Made by a program: the position numbers and the translations under genes | Notes under the pieces: generated by a model | Seen by the model: only the letters and a program-made list of their open reading frames with translations | Told to the model about the DNA's origin: nothing | The model's database searches: none | DNA from: Erythroxylum novogranatense | Taxonomy: Eukaryota; Streptophyta; Magnoliopsida; Malpighiales; Erythroxylaceae | Direction: 5' to 3' | Assembly: GCA_029891385.1 (NCBI GenBank) | Contig: CM057226.1 | Coordinates: 92,264,977 to 92,328,976, forward strand | Length of the DNA stretch: 64,000 nucleotides | Shown: piece by piece, positions 56,313 to 64,000 of the stretch | Layout of the letters: each line of letters begins with the position of its first letter | Numbering within the stretch: position 1 is the first letter of the stretch

Positions 56313-59178
56313 TGTCGGGACCCGACCAGACGGACTCTCAATGTTGGATCCGTGACCGAGTCCAACTCTTAAGTCGCTAGTGATTGGGATAGATCTTTGG
56401 TCATTTGGGATGGGTGTTTTTGCTGATTTTAGTCGACTGGAACACTTTATAGTCGACTGGAATACTTTATAGTCGACTGGAACACTTTATAGTCGACTGG
56501 AATACTTTGATCAATGACTAGAAACATTTGTAATGATGGAACTTCTGAAAAACAATCTCCGCTCTCCGAATAGTCGACTGAAACACTTTATAGTCGACCG
56601 GAACACTTTATAGTCGACTGGAACACTTTATAGTCGACTGGAACTTACGAAAAATAAATCTCCGCTCTCCGAATAGTCGACTGAAACACTTTATAGTCGA
56701 ATGGAATACTTTATAGTCGACTGGAAACATTTGTAGTCGACTGGAACTCTTTATCACCTTGTCTTGTGGGGTTTATTTCACAAAACCCTTGCAAGATTCA
56801 CTCACTCCACTACTAAAATGCTTCATGACAACTCCAAACATCAAAATTATTTTATCATTCAACCATTTCTTGATTGATATGTCCATCAACCCTAAATTCC
56901 TACATAACCATCATAACTCTCAACTTCCCACTTCTAACCACTTGACACTAGCATCTTTCAAAGCTCATAACTCCTCATTCCTAGCTCCAATTGAAGCAAA
57001 TGATACACCATTTTAAAGATCTAAACTTAGGCTACACTCTTCAAGGAGATCTCTCAATTCTATTCAAACACTAAGAGAGTCTAAAATCAAAATGGAAGTT
57101 GCTGCACAATTTTTGGGAAAATTTGACAGCACCTCCCCTATTTTATTCCTAACCCAATTCTTCAATCTAAGACTACAACCTGCACCACAATTCTATATTC
57201 AAGGGCAGCAACCACACTCCTAACAGTTACCTACCTATATTTTACTCATGCCATCTCATGCATCATTGGAACACTACTAAATCAAACGTAATAGCATAGG
57301 GTTTAAAATTTCAGTTTTGAGTTACAACTCAATTTCATTTCATCTTCATCATATCATGGTCATTTAATCATGTATCATACAATGCTTTAGTGGGCATTTC
57401 AAGCCCAATTACAATGAAGCTTCAAAATACAATATCATTCTCAAAATGCGACTAAAGCATTGTTTTACAAAAACCATTTCAAATACAAAACCAAAAGAAA
57501 ATCTTGGAGTAAATGCCTTTAAACTTGCTCCTCGGGATCCTGCTCATTTCCTGGAAAATTTGAGGGGGGTGAGCTTTCGTTCTGTGGGTAACACATTTAT
57601 ATTTATATATCAAGCATGTCCATTTAATTATCCATACATTTAACAATCTTTCGATGAAGTCATAAATCATGCATCATGCAATTTTCATCAATACGTAAAC
57701 ATAATTTCTCATAATTCAAACATTCATAATTCTTGCATTTTCATGTAATCACATATGAAACACATCAAATGGCTCGGTAAGTCCATATTCTTGGCAACCA
57801 TATAGTCTCATTTAATGAGCTTATATGGGCAAATCTTTAGGAGTCCAAAATGTTGGATCATCCTATGCCACAATCAGCAAAATGCTAAGGCTTTCATGGT
57901 CGACGTACGTGTGAGTTCTTAGGACTATACCTTACCCACATAACATAATAATCATGCATCATACAAGAAAATTGGACTGTTCTTGTCCAATTCATTGTTT
58001 CTTTAAAAATCATCTTCTTTTTTCATACATCATTCATGCTTTTCATCATATTCATTTAACAAGTTTCTCCAAAACAATTTCAATCGTCATCATACAATGT
58101 ACATTTATAAACATCATGATTCCATCCTCAACCTTCATAATTTCCTAACAACAACAACATCAAGCATTTAATACAATCATCAATGATTTACAACAACCAC
58201 ATCCAACATTCAATCACAAACATTTAATACAACTACCAAGTAATCAAAACTCATTAATGTCATGCATTAATTTATATTTATAGCTTATATACATAAAGAT
58301 AAATATGAAACCCACCTTGTATCCTTGCTTAAACTTGCCTAAGGAAGTTCCTCTTCTTGTTCTTCTCCTCTTTCTTGTCCTTCTTCAACCATAACAAGAA
58401 AATAACCCCATATCAACATAGGGCTTCAAAGTTGAGAAGACCAATAAACCTTAATCATGAAATTAACCTAGAATCACTAAACCCACTTCATTTCTAAGCT
58501 TTTCAAACCATAACCCAACAAAAGCTTAACCTTAATCAAGAAGCTTACCTTGAATCTTTAGATAACCAAGTGATTTCTTGGTTCAAAATGTAACTGAACC
58601 TTCCTCCACACTTTTCCTCTTGAACTTTCTTGAAAACCTCTTGAATCTCTTGGAAAATCAAACCTAGACATGTTTTTCTTCTTTTCTTCTCCTTTCTCCT
58701 CCACCACCAAACTTCTTCCTCTCCTCTCAATTTTCGTAAGTCTCCTCTCTTTCCCTACTACTCACTTATTTCTTCTTCTTTTATACTCCTTACTCACTTA
58801 AGCCCAAGGCCTAAAGCCCATTCACTCATTCTTCCTTCCTCCCTTCTTATTTCCTCCTTATACTACTCAAGCCCATTTCATTTCTCTTCTCTTTTCATTT
58901 CATTTGGACCCAAAGCCCAATTAACACATTAAATTACTTCCAATTCATTTAAATCAACTAACACATTTAATACTTGCTATCTAACTCATTTAATCACATT
59001 TATCTATTACCTAACTCATTTAATTCATGCCAACTAATACATTTACTAACATTAATTCTTAACACCTAACTCATTTAATGTCATATGCTAATTCACACTA
59101 ACTTTATTAAATACTATATTAATTTACCCCATTAATCTAATCATGCTTGATTTATCATAAAAAAAATTTGGGGTAACA
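56313..59178 (-). repeat. gypsy-C 3' LTR, 2.9 kb
   Basis: In minus sense it starts TGTTACCCC at 59178, directly after a polypurine tract, and ends GGTCCCGACA at 56313. No domain inside; small ORFs (56759-57016, 57446-57670 and others) look accidental. It carries a 20-bp palindromic tandem array at 56431-56750. Confidence 0.75.
56431..56750. repeat. AGTCGACTGG tandem array in the gypsy-C LTR
   Basis: Four head-to-tail 20-bp units, AGTCGACTGGAAYACTTTAT (56431-56510), come first. Irregular units follow, with AGTCGACTG, AGTCGACCGG and AGTCGAATGG variants, and a larger repeat marked CTCCGCTCTCCGAATAG at about 56559 and 56662. Contiguous units with no unique spacers. Confidence 0.92.
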
Positions 59179-59212
59179 TTTCTCCCCCCTTAAGAAATTT
59201 CGTCCTCGAAAT
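59179..59212 (-). promoter_or_regulatory. gypsy-C polypurine tract and pre-PPT hairpin
   Basis: Minus strand: ATTTCGAGGACGAAAT (59212-59197) then TTCTTAAGGGGGGAGAAA, and LTR start TGTTACC at 59178. Confidence 0.85.
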
Positions 59213-59224
59213 TCTTACAGTTCA

Positions 59225-59491
59225 TCAAGAGGTGTGGGTCTTGCTCAAGATTGCATCTTGAGGCTCCCACGTCACCTCTTCAACTGCATGATTCCTCCAT
59301 AGGACCTTGACTAGCTTGATTGTCTTGTTCCTGAGGATCTTATCCTTGCTATCCAGAATTGCCACAGGTACCTCTTCATAACTCAGATCATCACTCAGCT
59401 GAAATTCCGAGGTCTGAATAATGTGAGAAGGATCTGATCTGTACCTCCTCAGCATGGAAACATGGAATACATCATGAATCTGCGACAATTC
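59225..59491 (-). CDS. gypsy-C pol C-terminus (integrase tail with chromodomain-like end), partial
   Basis: The 89 residues before the stop match the end of Ty3/gypsy polyproteins: SQIHDVFHVSMLRRY, then PVAILDSKDKILRNKTIKLVKVLWRN and EEVTWEP. This is the integrase C-terminal and chromodomain-like region typical of the Tekay/Del chromovirus branch, thought to guide integration to heterochromatin. The frame is intact in this piece. At 59491/59492 it is cut by the copia-3 LTR, so the first ten or so codons of the longer open frame (to 59515) are LTR sequence and not gypsy. The rest of pol would lie beyond copia-3, outside the window. Confidence 0.85.
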   Translation of the reverse strand, partial: ELSQIHDVFHVSMLRRYRSDPSHIIQTSEFQLSDDLSYEEVPVAILDSKDKILRNKTIKLVKVLWRNHAVEEVTWEPQDAILSKTHTS

Positions 59492-61334
59492 TGTTAGAGT
59501 AGTGCCTAAAGGCAATCCCTTTAGCGCATTTTGTTCATAGTCATGTATGTAGGCGTTATGAATAAATAAAGCAAAGGCATTTTCATTTATTTGATATTCA
59601 TTTTATTATGAATTGATAGTGATCTTTAATCAAATTAATGAAGTCCCACGATACATGACATAGCATGAAGGAAATTATGATGTGATCATACTACCGAGAT
59701 TCCTATCATGTGCAATTATGTCAAGATTCAAATTATCCCTAGTCATAGGATTAATGAGACCGACATCGTTAATCCGGATAGACTAACACATGTCAAATGT
59801 CTTGATTGGATCAAGCGGTGGATCTCGATAAATGTAAATATTGAGATATTTAGATTTGACATGTGGATGCTTACTAGTGGTAGTAAGTACATCGATGACT
59901 GCCATGAGATCATCACATGGATGTACTATTCAAATGTCGATGATAATCTCATCATAGCAATGGTGCAAGTATCCTTAGACTTGAGGTACTCAAGGATATC
60001 TTGAATCTCGATTACGTACTTTGACTCCATTCCTTGTTGCCTTTCGAGGTCGCTCATAGGGTGGTGATTGGGTATAGCTTGAGGTATTCAAGGTAATTGA
60101 GTAGCCAATAGAGGATTCACCACTTACGTGATAGCGTAAGAGATACCCATGGCCTCTTATCGGGATCATTACTTTGAAGTCTCGGCGCCGGAGCATACAT
60201 ATGTCATGAAGATGGTCTTCATGGACATATAAAGTAATGAGTCCTAGGGCGAGATCTGATTACACTTGGACTAGATTTGATCCGATCGGTCTAGTAAGAG
60301 TTGACACATTGCCCATACTCAAACCAAGTGGGGTATAGCATGGTGAAAGGACTAATTGCACCAGAATTGTCTATGGAAGGGTTCGTGATATGGTTTCATT
60401 AGTCAAACCAATTACTTTCGGTCAATTGGGGGTCATGATGTGTTGCTAGATACCGCTCATGACTTACTCATTAAGTGTTAATCTAAGTGGCCAACATAAC
60501 CGGAACCTAATGGGTCACACGATTAGAGTGACTCTGAGAATCAGAAATAGTTTGGACGGAGATCCGATATCACGGAGAGCAATAGGATTAAATGGATCCC
60601 GATGAGATTGGGATATGTCCCGATGAGATCGCGACATCGACATTCTTTGAAAAGGGTCTCCGGCGATTTTTGGCGGTGGGGCCTAACAGGGCAGTAGGAC
60701 CAATTCAGCTTGACTGGACCACTTCAGCAATTATATATATTAATTAATTAAGTAAATAATTAATTAATATATAAATATATATGTTGATTTCGTGGAACCC
60801 ATTTGGTGGAGAAGAGAAAGTTACTTTGACTTTTCAAAGTAATGATGGTTTAGCAATTTAAGGCATTTATTATGCCTATACGTGGATGCATCCCACTCAA
60901 GCCTCTTATATGTGTTTTAAAGTGTTAACATATATATAAGAAGGCTTGAAGAAAAGTGAATGCACGGTTTTGGAATGGGAGAAGATCGAAAATAGCTTAA
61001 AGGTTAAGCTTTGAAGATTGTCTTCATCTCCTTCCTCTCATCCTCTCCATTGGCTTCTTCTTCTCCAAGGTTCCACTAAGATCATCTCTCTTGCTCTCCA
61101 AGGCTAAGGTTAGTGCTAGCACACTTTTCTTTAGTCTAGCTATTCCCGGGTCAAAAGAGTTTGTCCCGGTTAGGTTTTCCGACCTCTGCGTGGATACCGT
61201 TAGAGACGGTCTCCTTTGGTCGTTATGGTTTGATTGTGTATACATACATGGATCCTGGCTTTCGGAATGTCCGGGACTTAAAATTTTAATTCCGCACCTT
61301 GGGCATGTGATGTCCATCCCGGGATTTTCCTACA
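59492..61334 (+). repeat. copia-3 5' LTR
   Basis: It starts TGTTAGAGTAG, fixed by the uninterrupted gypsy coding frame up to 59491, and ends TTTTCCTACA. Unlike the copia-1 LTRs it has no GTCGAC cassette at its 5' edge. It keeps the CCCGATGAGAT repeat (near 60598-60632) and the TTAA tract (60731-60785). Confidence 0.88.
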
Positions 61335-61335
61335 G

Positions 61336-61347
61336 TGGTATCAGAGC
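61336..61347 (+). promoter_or_regulatory. copia-3 primer-binding site
   Basis: TGGTATCAGAGC one base after the LTR end. Confidence 0.9.
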
Positions 61348-63440
61348 CACTTGTGTTGTATAAACAGTCAAAATGATAACTAGGTCGGAATTCCTTAGTG
61401 AATTGAGCTGTGTTGCATGCTACTTTTGTGCAATTTCGAATCTGTATAGAATTGGGGTTTTCGAAATTTTCTGCCATAGACTTGCTCATAAGATGTTGCT
61501 GAATGTGTCTATGAAAGGAAAAATTTTATCGATGCCGATTGATAAGGTTTTGCTGATTTAATTCCCTAAGTTTCGGATGCTGTCTTGTTGAACGTTTCTG
61601 AAACAGCTATGCTTGTAAATTCGAGAATAAATTCTAGAAAATCGTTTTCGGATTGGTTTTCACCGACACGTCCCTAAGATGTTTGTGAATGTCTCTGTGG
61701 ATGGAAAAATGTTTTCAAGGTGATTTACTATTTATTTCCGAATTTCTTGTATGCTGCTGGGAATGTCTGTGCTGAAGAACACAGATTTTGGTTTGGCTAG
61801 ATTGCTGAGGTTCAATGAGTCTTTGTTGGAAATAAATCCTGAAAAAATTCATGGAGCATGTTGGGAACATGTTTTAACCTCTGTAATTTTCTCAGCATTT
61901 ATTGAAAATGTTTCAATGATCATTTTGAGCAAAATGCATAGCTTGGCAGTTTTGAGAAACATGCTGGGGCTGTTTTGTTTGAAATGATTGGTTGTATTAT
62001 TCTCTTTTCCAATGCCTTGAATCATTTTTATAGTGAGTAAAAATGTGTTATGTTGATGTGGTATGCATGCCAAGTTGAGATTCTTGAATTTAGGGTTTCC
62101 AATAATTTTTGGATGTCGAATAGGTCACTTTAGAGTCTCGTTAGCTTATTCCGTTATCTTAGTTATTTTGGCCGTCGCAATTTGTGTGACAAGTGCCGAA
62201 GTAATTTTGATAACGTGTAACCTACCTAGAGATACTTAGCATGATTATTTGGTTTCCTTGAATTATGTGGAAATCTAATGATTAATAGTTGATTAATCGG
62301 TTTCAAGTTTTTCAAATATAGTTTGACTATATGGCATGCATGATTTGATGAAAAAGTTTCATTAGCACATCAATATAATGTTTTATATACTTGGTATATT
62401 GGTATTGTGAATTGGGACTGCACGAATTGAGAATTAGCCCATTAAAAAGCAAGCCTAGCTCATTCCAGTCGACTGGGACTTCCTCCAATGATCGAGAGAG
62501 TATTCCATCGACTAGAATTGCCCAATGACCGAAGGAGAATTCGATCGACCGAATTTGCTCCAATGATGGAAGATGGGTTCCAGTCGACTAGAACATGTCC
62601 CAATGACCGAATGTCTGAGAACCCTCCAATGACTAGAACATGTTCCAATGTCCGAACGCGTCTAAGATAGTAGTCGACTAGAATAAAGGTTCCAAATGGT
62701 AGCACATGTACCGATCGACTAGAACTTGCTCCAATGACTATAAACACATTCTTTGGAGGGATGATGGATGATTTTAGGTATAAATTCAATATGATTGATA
62801 CAATGCCCTAAATCAGTCCATATAGTCAAGATGACTATGATCCTTGGATGAGATTAGTTAGATGAGACCTAAATCCTCAATTTAAATATGAAAACTAAGG
62901 CCTTCCATTAATATGGTAAGAACCGAGTTCTTATAGGTTGGGTTGTTGAGCTAACCTCAAGCTCACTCTATCTGGATATGTTCGAACCATGAAAATATGA
63001 TTTTCGGATTAATGGGTCGGTTTTCCTGAAGCGTTGATTTGTTGAGCTAACCTCAAGTCGTCAACGCGACAGAGGCGAAATTGGGTAAGGTACATCGATG
63101 TATACGCATCAAGTGTTGATAACCCAATGTATGTGCATACATCAACCGTTGATAGCATCGAGCGATAGTTGCATTCGAGATGCAATTGGTATGACCGATA
63201 CCTACCGATTGACCTAAGGTGATTTGTTGAGCTAACCTCAAGGTCATTCTTAGCAATGTCTGATATCGACCCACTAGACATCAGGCCATTTTGTTTCTTA
63301 GATTCCCGATGAGGGTTATGGATTCTGTTGAAACTAGTGGGAGCGGATGTATGTCATTTAAGTCCTTATGATCATACATTTAATTCTATTCTAACTTCCT
63401 TTCTCTCTATGTTTAGGTTGATTCAAGATGTCGACTAGTG
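61348..63440 (+). other. copia-3 untranslated leader
   Basis: Homologous to 42694-44730 along its length. It contains a CAGTCGACTGG-type cassette (62465-62755) where copia-1a has AAGTCGACTT/AAGGCGACTT, and three TTGAG-CTAAC-CTCAA stem-loops (62946-62960, 63042-63056, 63227-63241). Small ORFs have no domain. Confidence 0.75.
62465..62755. repeat. CAGTCGACTGG / CAATGACCGAA cassette in the leader
   Basis: Interleaved units: CCAGTCGACTGG, CATCGACTAGAA, CGATCGACCGAA, CCAGTCGACTAGAAC, and CCAATGACCGAA, CAATGATGGAA, CAATGACTAGAACA. Several of these phrases also occur in the gypsy-C LTR array. Confidence 0.85.
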
Positions 63441-63449
63441 TGAATCTAC

Positions 63450-64000
63450 GCCACTAATGGATACAAACAAATTAATCGGACCGAATTTTCTCGATCGGCT
63501 GCGAAATCGAGAATTGTTCTCGATCGAAGATCTTGGATACATCCTTGATTTTCCGCTTCTCGATCCACTACATCAAGGAGCTTCGATGATGATCGAAGGC
63601 ATATCGTAAGCATCTCAAAGACGGTGACATAGCTACATGCATTATGCTTGCATCGATGTCACCCGAAATGAAGCGAAAGACGAGTCTATGGATGCTCACA
63701 CGATAGTGTATCATCTACTTAGAGTTGTTTGATGAGCAAGCTCGGTCCGAACGGTTCGAGACCTCAAGATTGCTCTTTACAACGAAGATGACTCTGGTTC
63801 ATCTGCAGCAGCGCAATATGCATCAAGATGAATGGCTATATTGAGAGGTTGGCGTCTTAGGTTTTGTGATGGATTGAGTTAAGTATAGACTTGATTCTTG
63901 TTGGCTTATCGATAGTTATTCACGGTTTGTGTTGAACTATCGGATGAACCAAATATCCTCCACAATTCCCGAGTGATCAACATGCTCAAGCAATGAGTAA
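63450..64000 (+). pseudogene. copia-3 gag, broken, 3' end off window
   Basis: Possible start ATG at 63459 (MDTNKLIGPNFLDRLRN...). The translation follows gag for about 45 codons (ELFSIEDLGYILDFPLLD), then leaves frame. Later segments match copia-1a gag in other frames (AYRKHLKD-like, ASMSP, LFDEQARSERFETS-like, KMNGYIERL). Several lost bases fall at CTG or CAG trinucleotides relative to copia-1a. Non-functional as read. Confidence 0.75.

Larger units (their letters stand above)
59492..64000 (+). mobile_element. copia-3, 5' part of a copia element (runs off window)
   Basis: LTR 59492-61334, primer-binding site, 2-kb leader and the start of gag, all homologous to copia-1a but more diverged. 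It is inserted in gypsy-C pol; the five bases before it, AATTC, are the presumed target duplication. The 3' LTR is outside the window. Confidence 0.88.

Noticed and set aside
56431..56510. CRISPR-like array of 20-bp repeats
   Set aside because: Units are head to tail with no unique spacers, no cas genes, and the DNA is plant retrotransposon sequence. It is a tandem repeat.
59492..59515. Met start of the gypsy-C pol tail ORF at 59515
   Set aside because: These codons belong to the copia-3 LTR; the true gypsy frame simply runs into the insertion at 59491.

Overview
The window is plant nuclear DNA, most likely from a eudicot. It is AT-rich and packed with nested Ty1/copia and Ty3/gypsy-type LTR retrotransposons. 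It holds one intact host gene: an intronless receptor-like kinase of the malectin-domain CrRLK1L family (minus strand, 33647-36121). I saw no prokaryotic, organellar, rRNA or tRNA gene.

Left block (1-21650) is a nest at least four levels deep. An LTR-like fragment (18691-19430) is interrupted by copia-2 (plus strand; gag to 3' LTR at 12739-18690). The gag of copia-2 is interrupted by LARD-A, a minus-strand large non-coding LTR element (to 12738). The left LTR of LARD-A is interrupted by copia-1b (minus strand, 1-1985, running off the window). A decayed minus-strand copia gag lies at 19496-20170.

Middle (21651-36714): LARD-B is a complete plus-strand, non-coding LTR element (21651-32380) with a perfect 5-bp target duplication, primer-binding site and polypurine tract. 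Next come AT-rich intergenic DNA and the kinase gene.

Right block (36715-64000): several tandem-repeat fields surround a small acidic-protein ORF. The fields are a 74-bp satellite, a pyrimidine-rich array with micro-exon-like units, and minisatellites built on TAAGACGAAG and its complement. They are split by copia-1a, a complete but decayed copia element (40732-50375) with a perfect 5-bp target duplication. After them come a putative gypsy LTR (54160-56030), the 3' LTR and pol tail of a Tekay-like chromovirus (gypsy-C, minus strand, 56313-59491), and copia-3 (59492 to the window end), which is inserted in that pol.

Main unexplained signal: LTRs and 5' leaders of unrelated elements carry short variable slots filled with clusters of palindromic or hairpin modules (AAGTCGACTT, CAGTCGACTGG, CCTCGCGAGG, and GAGCC/GGCTC-type hairpins). 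Flanking sequence stays alignable between related copies, but the slot content is swapped or changes in copy number. Similar modules occur in different superfamilies, and some stems change in a compensatory way. Together this looks like a modular, turning-over cis-element system in plant retrotransposons. I know of no name for it. All similarity statements are by eye; no alignment or database search was run.
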